Of a stretch of 64,000 nucleotides of DNA, positions 41,283 to 53,435 are shown piece after piece. The position numbers were made by a program, and so were the translations under genes. This DNA is from Nissolia schottii (Eukaryota > Streptophyta > Magnoliopsida > Fabales > Fabaceae). Where the stretch lies: positions 516,248-580,247 of the forward strand of contig QANU01087068.1 in assembly GCA_003254905.1 (NCBI GenBank), written 5' to 3'. Under the pieces are notes generated by a model, which worked only from the letters and a program-made list of their open reading frames with translations, made no database searches and was not told the DNA's origin. Each line of letters starts with the position of its first letter. Position 1 is the first letter of the stretch.

Positions 41283-44200
41283 GATGCTAATCTTGGGATG
41301 GATGGCACTGCCACTAATTCTTCCAATACTTCTCAGGTTGCTTCAACCGATTTTCTTTAAGATGTCTCATCTCCTTACTATCTTCATCCTAATGAAAATC
41401 ACTCATTAATCCTTGTCTCATCTCTTCTCAATGGAGCCAATTATCATAGTTGGTCTCGTGCTATATGCTTAGCACTTCTCTCTAAGAACAAGGTGAAATT
41501 TATTGATGGCTCACTACTTATGCCTACCCTTGATTCTTCCTTGTATAATCAATGGGAGAGATGTAATCACATGATTTTTTCATGGCTCATTCGCACAGTT
41601 GAACCTTCAATTGCACAATGTATTTTGTGGCTTGATAAAGCTCACAATGTTTGGATTGAACTCAGGGATAGATTCTCCTAGGGCGATCTGCTCCAAATTG
41701 CAAATCTTAATGAGGAAATTGCGTCTCTACGCCAACGTGATGCCTCTATTACCAAGTTTTTCACTGATCTCAAAACACGTTGAGATGAATTGGATGTTTT
41801 TAGACCACTGCCTCTCTACAAATGTGTCGTTCCTTATGCTTGTGGATTTTTCCCTGAAATCAATAGCTGGCTGAATGTTGATCAAGCTATTCGATTTCTC
41901 AAAGGACTCAATGATTCCTACCATACAGTCAGGTCACAGGTGCTGCTAATGGATCCTTTCCACCTCTCAACAAGATTTTCTCATCGGTCCTGTAGCATGA
42001 GCGTCAGTTATGCTATGGAAACAACATTGATGTTAAGTTGCTTCTCAATTATGCTAATAAGTCTCATTCCACTCCCACAGATGCTAAGAAATCTTTTCCT
42101 GAATCCTCCAAATCAAAGCAGCAGGTTAAGAAATGCACGTTTTATGGATATCATGGCACACTGTGGATGAATGTCATAAGAAACATGGTTATCCCCTAGG
42201 GTATAAGTCCAATAAGGTTACTGCAAGTGCTGTGCTCGCTTCTGATTCATCCAACACTACTGAACAGCATTCATTCAGTTTCACTGTAGATCAGTATCAG
42301 AGGTTGTTGGCTCTGATTCAGCCTCCTCAATCCACTTCTGGATAAGCTCAGCCAATTTCCATTCATGCCAATGTTGCGTCCTCATCTCCAAGCACAAGTG
42401 TTGCCTTATGGATAATGGATTCAGGGGCTACACACCATATATGTTGTTCTTTGAGTTATTTTCAATCTTATAGGAAGCTTGATTCCCCTGTTGCCATCAA
42501 CCTTCCTAATGGTCAAATCCTCTACTCTTCTCACATAGGCACTGTGAAGTTTCATCCAAATTTATGCTTGGCTAATGCTCTATTTCTTCCTAATTTTCAA
42601 TTCAATCTCATTGCCATTACCAAGCTTTGCTCTGATTTGGAATTTAAACTCATTATGTTTCATGATCACTGCATAATTCAGGATATGCTTAGCTTGAATC
42701 ATTTTGGACATGCTAGAGCACAAGCAGGGTTATACATTCTTGACAAGCCTCTACTCAATTTCCAGTTGCAGCATACTGCTGACTCTGTCCATTCTATTGT
42801 TAATCCAGTAGTTAAAGGAATTTCAGTGAATAATTTTAACCTATGGCATTATAGGCTTGGTCACATAGGCACAGACAAGCTAAAATTGCTGCATAATGTA
42901 CATTCCTTTGTTCCTGCTTGTAAATCAAACACACCATGTGATGTTTGCCATTTTTCTAAGCGAAAGAATATCCCCTTTTCTTTGAGTAATTTTGTTTAAG
43001 CTAATGTGTTTGATCTATTACATGTTGATATATGGGGGTCAGTCCCTACAATCTCAATTCAAGGCCATAGATACTTTCTTACTATTGTGGATGACAGAAG
43101 TAGGCATACTTGGTTCTTTTTATTGAATTCCAAGGTTGAGGCTTCTTCATCTCTAAAAGGATTCATTAATATGGTTGCTACTCAGTATGATAAGAAGATT
43201 AAGGTGATTAAATCAGACAATGGTCTTGAATTCACCATGGCAGAATTTTATGCAGATAAAGGCATCATTCACCAACTCTGCTGCTTGGAAACTCCCTAAC
43301 AAAATGCTATAGTTGAGAGGAAACACCAGCATTTGCTCAATGTTGGTAGATCCTTGTTATTTCAGTCCATATGCCTTACTCTTTTTGGTCATATGCTGTT
43401 TTATATGCTCACTTTCTTATCAACAAAATTCCCTCTAAAGGCTCAAATTTGAATTCAGCATATGTTGTTCTCCATAATAAGATCCAGATTTATCATTTCT
43501 TAAAGTCTTTGGGTGCTTAGCCTATGCATCAACACTCACAAGACACAGAAATAAGCTAGACAGCAGAGAAAGAAAGTGTGCTTTCTTAGGTTACAAGTTT
43601 GGAAAATTACTTCCCCTTTCGTGGTTCTCTTCACTCCACACAATCTTCTAGCTCTTCTCAAGTCATCCTTCCCTTTGCACTTCCTGATATTCCTGAAATC
43701 ACCGATAAATTGAGGGCATCATCTCCTCCTATTGATATTGTTGTAATTCCTATCGATCATGATGCACATTCATCACCAATTCTCTCTAATATACTAGCAA
43801 GAAAGTCCAGCAGGCCTCGACATACTCCATCCTACCTTAAGGATTATCATTGCCATTTGCTTACTAATGCTACCCCTGACACCTCTGATTTTGAGTTGGC
43901 TCCATCTACATCTCATGCTCTTAGTTTTGTGCATTCTTACAATCATTTGTCTGCATCACACAAAACATACTCTCTCAATCTCACCACCTTGACTGAACCT
44001 ACTAGTTATGCTGCTGCCATCAGACAAGAATGCTGGAAGGATGCTATGCAAGCTAAAATTTCAATACTACAGCAGAAAAATACTTGGGAGATTGTTGACT
44101 TACCTCTAGGAAAGGTACCAATTGGATGCAAGTGGGTGTATAAAATCAAGTGTAAGGTTGATGGTAGCATTAAAAGATATAAGGCTCGCTTGGTTACTAA

Positions 44201-45527
44201 AGGATTCACTCAAACTCATGGAATTGACTACTTAGACACATTTAGTCCAGTTGTTAAAATGACTACTATAAGGCTCCTTCTCTTCCTAGCTTCTATCAAA
44301 GGACAATTGGATGTTAATAATGCCTTTCTTCATGGTGATCTTCATGAGGAAGTTTACATGAAGCTACCACAAGGATTTGAGGCATCTAGGCCTAATCAAG
44401 TCTGTCGATTATTGAAATCCTTATATGGGCTAAAACAAGCTAGTAGGTAATGGTTTGCAAAGCTTTTTGCCGCATTAATCTCTCAAGAATTTGTCCAATC
44501 TTAATCTGATCATTCTCTTTTTCTTAAGAATTCAGCTGACTGTTTCACAGCTTTGCTTGTATATGTTGATGAAGTGATTTTAAGTGGTAATGATTGGAAA
44601 ACAATCAACATCATCCAATCTTTCCTGGACAATCAGTTCAAGATCAAAGACCTTGGCAATCTCAAATTTTTCTTTGGCCTTGAAGTAGCTCGCGGCCCTC
44701 AAGGTATTTCCATATCTCAAAGAAAATATGCACTTAAATTACTCTCGGATGCTGGCTTGCTAGGATATAAACTTGTTGCAACTCCAATGATCAATTCTCT
44801 AAAGTTATCCAAGGATGCAGGGGAAGCCTTATCTGATCTTGCCCCTTTTAGAAGACTCGTTGGCAGATTGATTTATCTCACAACCACGAGGCCAAACTTG
44901 TCATTTTCAATGAACCAATTAGCTTAATTCATGTCCAAACTAACCAGGTTCATCGGTAGGTTGCATTCCGGGTTCTGAAATTCATCAAGTCCAATCCTGG
45001 GCTTGGAATTTTTCTTCCTTCCTCTTTATAAATTAAAATGACAGCTTACAATGATGCTGATTGGGTTAGTTGCTCGAACACAAAGATGATCCACCACGAG
45101 TTATTGTGTGTATCTTGGAGACTCTTTACTCAGCTGGAAATCAAAGAAATGGGTTACAATTTCCAGGTCCTTGCATGAAGCCGAATATAAAGCCCCGACA
45201 ACTGTCACTTGTGAGCTCCAATGGCTCTCATACCTTCTGCAAGATTTTGGCATATTAGAATCACATTCTGCTGTAGTGTTCTGTGACAGTGCCTCTACAA
45301 TTTAGATTGCACGCAACCCTGCATTTCACGAACGCATGAAGCATATTGAGCTTGATTGCCATTTGGTTCATGACAAAGTTCATGATGGTTTCATCAAATT
45401 ACTACCTATTGCTTCCAAGTTTCAATTGGTTGACATCTTCACAAAGCCTCTGCCATCCTCCACATTTCAGTTCTTGCAGAGAAAACTTGGGCTATCCAAT
45501 GTGTTTGCTGAACCTAGCTCCAAGTTT
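41283..45527 (+). pseudogene. Gag-pol remnant of copia element 1
   Basis: Homology runs through several frames broken by stops and shifts. A UBN2-type gag starts at about 41283. The retroviral-type aspartic protease motif MDSGATHH is at 42415, and GAG-pre-integrase WHYRLGHI at about 42844. The integrase core with LLHVDIWG starts at about 43013. Reverse transcriptase [20 protein letters not shown] begins at about 44130. The polymerase YVDD box at about 44560 reads YVDE. RNase H remnants follow to 45500. It cannot make a complete polyprotein. Confidence 0.9.
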
Positions 45528-45738
45528 TGTAACACTTTTAACTTGAGCTACAAGTTAGTTACGAAGTAGTTAGAAGAGTTTGTAATTAGTTATGGGAGTT
45601 AGGTAGTTAGTTATGACAAGTTGCTTCACACACAAGCAACCACACTTGTATATAATAAGGCTCTTATGCAATAACAACTTCAATTTTTCCCTTTCTGGTT
45701 TCTGCTTCTCTGATTCTGTTTTCTCTCATCTTCCATCA
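45528..45738 (+). repeat. Right LTR of copia element 1
   Basis: 211 bp, TGTAACAC to TTCCATCA. It lacks five bases (GCCTT) present in the left LTR. Confidence 0.92.
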
Positions 45739-45862
45739 GATATTCTCGCCCCTATATCCACTTTGCTCTTATCCAAATTACAGCGTTACTTTACCGCTGA
45801 GTTAAAAGGGCTCTGCTTGATTCAATTCCCTGTTCATTCATTCAGGAATTGACCAATATGAG

Positions 45863-45867
45863 TCTAG
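45863..45867. repeat. Target-site duplication, left copy (element 2)
   Basis: TCTAG, identical to 52299-52303 on the other side of element 2. Confidence 0.9.
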
Positions 45868-46306
45868 TGTAAGTTGTGATTTTCCAATTAACAAATTCAT
45901 GGAAACAACGATCTTGAAATTTATGATTATCACATTATAAATAAGGTTAAGAACGAGAGACATACCCGGATCCATTGTCGTGATTGGATGGAATTGATAA
46001 ATTCTTTTCCCCTCTCTTCCTTTGATCCTTACAACCCCTTCTGATGGTGAGAAGAGCAGCAGACCTCAAACCGTAATGTTTTCTGAATTCTTTGGAATCC
46101 TTAAAACACTCGTGTTACTTTTCTTTGAGTAAAGCCATATTAATTATAAGGGAGAGGGGAGGGTCGGTTTTACTAAAATACCCCCCCCCTAACTCTATCA
46201 TATCTTACAGAATCAATTGCCATCATCTTGATTCCCTTTAATTAGAGTTAGTATCACTATAAGACACATGGACCAAATCTTTATGAGATTATGAAATAAT
46301 CTTACA
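45868..46306 (-). repeat. 3' LTR of copia element 2
   Basis: 439 bp, TG...CA. It has a run of nine C where the other copy has six C, then A, then C. Confidence 0.95.
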
Positions 46307-46317
46307 ATCTCCCACTT
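46307..46317 (-). other. Polypurine tract of element 2
   Basis: On - it reads AAGTGGGAGAT directly before the 3' LTR, the expected plus-strand primer. Confidence 0.75.
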
Positions 46318-46699
46318 GGTCCATGTGACGACTTGAAGATCCAATAACTATAAGTGCGCACTTTACATTGGAGAACTCAAGCCATCATCTTTCATTGAAT
46401 TGAGCTGGTTGAATCATGGCGGTCAATGCCAATAAGTAACGACATGTTCCCTTCCATGCATCACAAGCAACTCAACCCAAATAACTTTAATCAAGGTACA
46501 TTATGACCTTTAACTTTAATGTCCATAACATGTTATTACACAGAACAATACATGTACATAATATAATGTGAATAACAAATAAAGCAGAAACATAACTTTA
46601 ATTGAATTCATAAGTGTCATAACCATACGAGCAAATTCCACACATATGTATACATATCAAGCTAACAAGGACTTATCAATAATGCCCATACCTTTAACA

Positions 46700-49456
46700 T
46701 GACCAGTAAACATGTTGGGCGATAACCCTTTGGTTAGTGGATCCGCTATCATTGATGCTGTACCAATATGCTCAATTGACACTTTTGTTTCTGCACTTCT
46801 TCCTTAACTGACAAGTACTTTAAATCCATGTGCTTTGCACCCTTGGAATACCTGTCATTCTTCGAGAAGAAGAATGCTACGGAATTGTCACAATAATTCT
46901 TAGCGGCCTAGTTATGATGTCGATAATACTAAGCCCTAAGACAAAATTCCACAACCATAATGCATGAACTGTGGCCTCAAAGCATGCCACAAATTCAGCC
47001 TCCATAGTAAAAGTAGCGATGATAGACTATTTCCCACTTTTCCATGAAACAGTCCCTCTAGCTAGTAGAAGGACAAAACCAAATGTGGATTTCCTGAAGT
47101 CTATACACCCTGCATAGTTTGAATCTGAGTAGCCAACTACTTCCAGGCTATTTGATTTTCTGTAAGTGAGCATGTAATCCTTGGTGCCTTGCAAGTACCT
47201 AAGGATCTTCTTTGCAGCTTTCCAGTGGTCTATTCCGGGATAACTTTAATGCTTGACTCAACATTCTAACAGCAAAACTTATATCTGGTCAAGTGCATGT
47301 TTGAGCGTGCATCAAGCTCCCAACCACAGAATCATAAGGGATACACTCCATTTCCTTACGTTCCAATTCATTATGGGACTCTACATTTAGCTAAACTTAT
47401 CTCCCTTCTGGATTGGAACTATTCATGAAGAGCAACTTTCCATTCTAAATCTCTCTAACACTTTATTGATATAGCCCTTCTGAGACAATCCTAATATTCA
47501 TTGTGATCTTTCATGGAATATTTCTATTCCTATCACATAGGATGCCTCACCCATATCTTTCATTTCAAACTTGTTAGAGAGAAATTTCTTTACATCATGT
47601 AACAAGACAACATCATTCGCAGCAAGAAGAATGTCATCAACATACAGAACTAATATAATAAACTTGCTCCCACTGACCTTCATGTATATACACCGATCAA
47701 CAGTGTTCTCTACAAAACCGTATGACAAGATAGTATCATTGAACTTAAGATACCATTGTCGGGAAGCTTGTTTTAGTCCATATATTGACTTCTTTAACTT
47801 ACACACCAAATTTTCTTTTCCTATGGTCAAAAACCCTTCGGGTTGATCCATATAAACCTCTTCTTCCAAGTCACCATTAAGAAAGGCGGTCTTTACATCC
47901 ATTTGGTGAAGCTCTAGGTCGTAATGAGCCACCAAGGCCATAACAATTCTCAAAGAGTCCTTCTTTGAAACTGGAGAGAAGGTCTCTTTGTAGTCAATGC
48001 CGTTCTTCTGAGTGTAACCTTTGGCGACAAGTCTAGCCTTATGTCTCTCAATGTTGCCTTTTGAGTCTAGTTTGGTCTTAAAGACCCATTTACAACCAAC
48101 TCGTTTTGAACCTTCCGGCAACTCGACTAGATCCCAAACCTTATTATCATCCATTGATTTCAACTCTTCTTTCATAGCATTGAGCCACTTTTCAGAATTT
48201 TCACATTCCATGGCTTGTCTGAACGAGACTGGATCTTTATCGATGCTTAAGTCACATTCATGCTCAAGTGAATAAACCACATAGTCATCTGAAATAGCTG
48301 GTCTTTTCTGCCTTTCAGACTTTCTCAAGGGTATCACTTGTGGGTCATCCACCATTTGCTCATTATTGACTTGTACATCGTTGGTTGGTTCATTATCCAT
48401 ATGTTCATCTTGTGGGTTTGGAACATTTATTTGTTGCCCTGTAATGTTGTGTGACTTTGACACAACAAAAGGTATAACAACCTGAGAAACACTAGGTGCA
48501 GGGATTTCTGCACAGTTCTCTTGAATATCCACCTTTCGTGATTTCTCACTCCCACTGAACTGACCGTTTTCAAAGAACCTACCATTACCAGACTCAACTA
48601 TTCTCGTACTATGATTAGGGCAATAAAATATGTACCCCTCTGACTTTTCAGGATAGCCGATGAAATAACTACTGAAGGTTCTTGCATCAAGCTTCCTTTC
48701 GTGTGGATAATATACCCTTATTTCTGCCGGGCAACCCCAAACATGAAGGTGCCTCAAACTGGGTTTCCTTCCTGTCCACAGTTCATAAGGAGTCTTAGGA
48801 ACTGCCTTACTAGGAACCCTGTTAAGCAGATACGCAGCGGATCTTAATGCATATATCCACAATGATGGAGGTACATTACTATGATTTCTCATGCTTCTAA
48901 CCATTTCCATAAGAGTACGATTCCGCCTTTCAGCTACACCATTTTGTTGTGGTGTACCGGGCATTGTGTACTATGCACCTATGCCTCGACTTTCGAGGAA
49001 CTTTCAAATGGACCAGGACATTGTCCTCTTTCATTGAACTTCCCATAATATTCACCACTTATATCAGACCTCACGACCTTTACTTTTCTATCTACTTTTC
49101 TATCCAACTGCCTTTCCACCTCATTAATGAACGTCTCAAGGACGTCCACTAATTAAGACTTTTCATGCAGTAGATACAAATAACAATAATGTGAGAAGTC
49201 ATCAATAAAAAATGATGAAATACCTTTCACCACCCCAAGATGGAGTGTCAAAGAGACCACATATGTCAGTGTGTATCAACTCAAGGAGTTGACTGCTTCT
49301 CGAGGCAGGACCTTTCAATATATGCTTGGTTTGCTTGCCTTTAATGCAATCCACACATATATCCCAGTCATCAAAATCCAATTGAGGTAAGATTTCACTT
49401 TTCAATAACCTCAACATCCTTTCTTTGGAAATGTGACCTAACCTTTGATGCCACAA
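46700..49456 (-). pseudogene. Pol remnant of copia element 2
   Basis: Read on -, GAG-pre-integrase (MWHQRLGHISKERM) begins at 49456. A broken integrase core follows. The longest open piece, 48964-47498 (488 codons), has the integrase end (GTPQQNGVAERRNRT) and reverse transcriptase with KWVFKTKLDSKGNIERHKAR and an intact YVDD box. It stops just after YVIGIEIF. RNase H words such as MEAEFVACFEA lie near 47000 in other frames. At least two breaks divide the region. Confidence 0.9.
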
Positions 49457-49635
49457 GAAAACAGAATTCTCATTGCGTGCAACATCATGAAATGTGGGAT
49501 TGGACAGAGTGATCCTTCATCTTCTTTAACCTCCCTTCCTCTTCAACCAATATGGCCTTAATTTCCTAAAATTCCATTTCTTAATGGTGTTGTAATTCAC
49601 CTGGAACTGGCCAAACTAAGGAGAAAGTGAGTTCA

Positions 49636-50103
49636 TTATGAACCATAATAGAAAGGATCACTCACATCCATGCCCATTGATTTCAGTTTTGCTGATAAAT
49701 TTTCCATTCCAGTCACATGATAATGAATGGGTCTTGACCAGTCAAATTTCTTGGTCGTCAACTCATTCATCAAGCTGCTCACAATGAACTTGTCAGTAAT
49801 GTCCGATTGAGAGTATTCCTTAATCTTTGCGAAAAATGCCTTGGCATCTTCTGTCTTAGACATAGATGGTTCAACATTATCAATCAATGTTATTCTCATC
49901 AAGCTCACACTCAGCCGGTTAGACTTGTCCCAAGCATGATAGAGGTTTTCATCCTCTTCTGAACTAGTCTCAATAATGGCTGCGGTTTTATCCATTATTA
50001 ATGTGAGGTCCAAATCCACAAAGCCCAAATGGAAGTGGATTCGCTCATCATAGTTCAACCCATTGAACTTGAAAATACCATTGACTGCACCATACACGTT
50101 CAC
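49636..50103 (-). pseudogene. Short gag remnant of copia element 2
   Basis: A 155-codon open frame (MNVYGAVNGIFKFNG...) shows gag UBN2-like features such as FKFNGLNY and DLDLTL. It lacks the zinc knuckle and any join to a protease. The 180 bp between this frame and the pre-integrase frame is too short for the missing parts, so an internal deletion is likely. Confidence 0.75.
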
Positions 50104-50295
50104 GGAAGCCGCAAGATTTTATACAAGCTCATACATTAATGCTTTGAGTAACTTTAATAGATTCAAACAACGACTTTCATTTATGTATCTAAGTTCACCT
50201 TTGGGTGATACTTAAATCCATAATTTCAAAACATAATATATATCAACCACACTCAAGCCAACATGTATGTTATCTTTGGATATACAAACACGTCC

Positions 50296-50865
50296 AACAA
50301 GTATGTTAATATGTCACCATAATATCATTAATTATGTGCAATGGTTCACCTTTGGGCAACCTCCTAGCATAATAATTAATGATTCCTTTATTTAATTGTG
50401 AATAATCACAAAATAAATTTACTAATATTAACCTCTTACAATTATGTCAATATGTCACTATAATATCATTAATTATAAGCAATGGTTCACCTTTGGGCAA
50501 CCTTCTAGCATAATAATTAATGATTCCTTTATTTAATTGTAAATAATCACAAAATAAATTTACTAAACATTGACCTCTTACAGTTATGTCAATATATTAC
50601 CATAATATCATTAATTATAAGCAATGGTTCACCTTTGGGCAACCTCATAGCATACAGCAATTAATGATTCCTTTATTTAATTGTGAATAATCACAAAATA
50701 AATTGAATATTAACTTCTTACGATTATGTCAATATGTCACTATAATATCATTAATTATAAGCAATGGTTCACCTCTGGGCAACCTCCTAGCATAATAATT
50801 AATGATTCCTTTATTTATTTGCGAAAAATCACAAATTTAAAATTTTCTAAATATTAACTTATTAC
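50296..50865. repeat. Tandem array, about four units of ~141 bp, in element 2
   Basis: The landmark ATGGTTCACCT recurs at 50341, 50482, 50624 and 50764 (spacings 141, 142 and 140), with most of each unit conserved. A more diverged piece (GTTCACCTTTGGGTGA) lies near 50193. The array sits in the untranslated leader of the element, between gag and the primer binding site. Confidence 0.93.
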
Positions 50866-51124
50866 AGTTAATTTCCGTAATGGCTAAAATATTAATTTCT
50901 AGCCAAAAAATATTTTATTAGCTCATCCTTAATTTTGTTTGCATTTCACAAAACAAATCAAGCCCATTTAGCAAAACAATAAACCCATTCTGGTTTGTTA
51001 GCCCGTTATGCAACCAAAAAACCATTCTGTTTTGACCCAAAGTCATTTTTAACCCACCAAATAATGATAATAATAATAGTGACAACCATTAGGCCCATCA
51101 AAACATTCTGGTTTTTACAATAAT

Positions 51125-51425
51125 CAACCATAACAGCAAAAAACCAACAGCCACCACAGCAAAACCCTTGCCGCCGTCAGGACCCATCGCCGCCTGTTGA
51201 TGCGCCGCCGCCAGAACCATTACCGGCGCAGGCTCATGCACCGCCACGGACCAGGCGCAACAACCCACAAGGGAGTTCACGGCGCAAACGGTGGCAGCCC
51301 CAGTGTACGGCGCAAACGGTGGCGTCCTTCCCGCACAAAACGCGGCAGCAGCAAACCGCCAACCACGCACCAGCAGCGGAGAAGAAACGATGGTGTTCCG
51401 CAGGCACAAGGAAGTTCACATATAT
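51125..51425. other. GC-rich block in the leader of element 2
   Basis: About 300 bp rich in CCGCC and GGCGCA words, in clear contrast to the AT-rich flanks. Open frames occur on both strands, but none resembles a known protein. It may be leader sequence or captured host DNA. Confidence 0.5.
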
Positions 51426-51846
51426 GCAGGAAGGGCAAAACAACGAATGGCATTAACAAGGAATATATATGCATATGGATAAATCAGTGAATAGCATACA
51501 CATGAGCATTAATCAAGAAAAGGCAAATATATTCCCAAATTTTCTGAATCCGTGAATTGGATTCCGATAAAAGAAAATGTTCATAAATTCTCTAATTCCC
51601 AATTTAATTTACGGTTTATTGAATTCCCAAATTCCCCAATTAGTATTCAGGAATCAATTAAAAAACAATTTTAGAAATTCCCAAATTCTCAAATTAGGGT
51701 GCATGTAATTTTGGGAAAAATTTAAATAATAAATAACACATTATATTCCCAAATTCCCAATTCTCAAAAATTAGGATTCATTATATTTGGGAAAAATTTA
51801 TAATAAATTACACCATTATAGGATAATCATAAATTTCACAACCATA

Positions 51847-51858
51847 GCTCTGATACCA
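51847..51858 (-). other. Primer binding site of element 2
   Basis: On - it reads TGGTATCAGAGC, complementary to the 3' end of initiator tRNA-Met, two bases from the 5' LTR. Confidence 0.93.
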
Positions 51859-51860
51859 CA

Positions 51861-52298
51861 TGTAAGTTGTGATTTTCCAATTAACAAATTCATGGAAACA
51901 ACGATCTTGAAATTTATGATTATCACATTATAAATAAGGTTAAGAACGAGAGACATACCCGGATCCATTGTCGTGATTGGATGGAATTGATAAATTCTTT
52001 TCCCCTCTCTTCCTTTGATCTTTACAACCCCTTCTGATGGTGAGAAGAGCAGCAGACCTCAAACCGTAATGTTTTCTGAATTCTTTGGAATCCTTAAAAC
52101 ACTCGTGTTACTTTTCTTTGAGTAAAGCCATATTAATTATAAAGGAGAGGGGAGGGTTGGTTTTACTAAAATACCCCCCACTAACTCTATCATATCTTAC
52201 AGAATCAATTGCCATCATCTTGATTCCCTTTAATTAGAGTTAGTATCACTATAAGACACATGGACCAAATCTTTATGAGATTATGAAATAATCTTACA
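51861..52298 (-). repeat. 5' LTR of copia element 2
   Basis: 438 bp, nearly identical to 45868-46306. Confidence 0.95.
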
Positions 52299-52303
52299 TC
52301 TAG
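52299..52303. repeat. Target-site duplication, right copy (element 2)
   Basis: TCTAG, matching 45863-45867. Confidence 0.9.
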
Positions 52304-52666
52304 TACATATATTTGTTACTGTGTATACTTCTTCTATTTATATAGATAAGATTAAAACATATGCACATATATATCTATTTTATCTACACACACGGCGACT
52401 TATTAAGGAACAAAAAATTAGATTTACCTTGCCTATAATTATAGGTAATGAATTATTTCAAAATAGATTCGAATTAAGGTCATACTCATCATAACGAAAT
52501 TCATTGTTTTGATACATGTACCCACTAATTCCAATATTTTATTGAATCATTGAAAAATGGATTTCAATTTTTCTGTACCTCAACCAATTCTTATTTTAAA
52601 AAAACTCAATAACTTGTTGATCCCTATCCTTTTTTCCAGAGGGAATTTCTAAAGAATTACACGTAA

Positions 52667-53203
52667 TCTCTCTAAATTTTGATTTTGATCAACTTTATCT
52701 CTCTTAAATTTTTCTTTTAGACAATTTCATCCTTCACAATTCAAAAAATTAGACACTTTAGTTCTTCTATCTATTTCACTAATGGTGGTTGATGATGAGG
52801 TGATTAACGAAACGACGTAACACGTTAACCTTTACATCACCTCCTTCCACATAGGCAAACGAGACATATGAACCTCTAACTTAGTCCCTCTCAATCCGAA
52901 TTTTTTTTTGGTTCAGTTTCTTTCCTTTCAATTTTTTTGGGCGGAATGACTAACAAGGGTGGTTTTTTGAATTGAGATTGATGAAATTGACCAAAACAAA
53001 TTTGGGAGGGACTAAGTTGGGGTTCATGTGTCTTGTTTGCCTACGTGGAAAGGGGTGACGTGACAGTTAACGTGTCACTTCTTTCCGTTAACGTCATCAA
53101 CTACCGTTGGTGAAATAAACAGAAAGACTAATGTATCCAATTTTTTGAATTGAGAGGGACGAAATTGACCAAAATCAAAATTTAGAGAGGAACTAAGTTA
53201 GAG
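52667..53203. mobile_element. Nested foldback element upstream of CHS
   Basis: The outer arms (from about 52668 and to about 53190) are reverse complements, for example CTCTCTAAATTTTGATTTTG against its complement. The middle parts around 52760-52870 and 53020-53130 also pair. A second, inner pair (about 52875-52900 and 52995-53025) repeats the AACTTAGTCCCTC word. No coding frame is visible. Confidence 0.7.
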
Positions 53204-53435
53204 TTTTTTTTTAGTAAATATCATATTGGTTAAGGAGATTATTAATCATCACACTTGATATATTGTTTTAGTGGATACATAGATTTCCCAATAGATTTCC
53301 CAATCTTAATTAGTAAAACAATATGTCACATTCTTAATAAAATCCATTATACCCTTATCGGAAAAACAAAAGTCATTACTTCTTTTGATAAGGTAAAAAG
53401 GTATTATGTAAGTAATATCCTTAACAAAATATTAT

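Larger units (their letters stand above)
40835..45738 (+). mobile_element. Degenerate Ty1/copia LTR retrotransposon (element 1)
   Basis: About 4.9 kb bounded by short direct LTRs that begin TGTAAC and end in CA. The interior has copia order: gag, protease, integrase, reverse transcriptase, RNase H. Sequence next to the left LTR (TAGTATCATTTGCC) resembles a decayed initiator-Met tRNA binding site. I found no convincing target duplication (TAGTG on the left, GATAT on the right). The LTRs differ at about nine positions plus one 5-base gap by eye. The element is therefore older than element 2. Confidence 0.93.
45868..52298 (-). mobile_element. Young Ty1/copia LTR retrotransposon (element 2)
   Basis: About 6.4 kb with LTRs of about 438 bp and a perfect TCTAG target duplication. 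The LTRs differ by about four substitutions and one base of length by eye. Read on -, a perfect initiator-Met primer binding site (TGGTATCAGAGC) follows the 5' LTR, and a purine tract precedes the 3' LTR. The internal region carries gag and pol in copia order but is split by breaks, and I could not find the protease motif. Confidence 0.96.

Noticed and set aside
51098..51490. Overlapping open frames on both strands in element 2
   Set aside because: They result from the GC-rich leader block. No protein family is recognisable.
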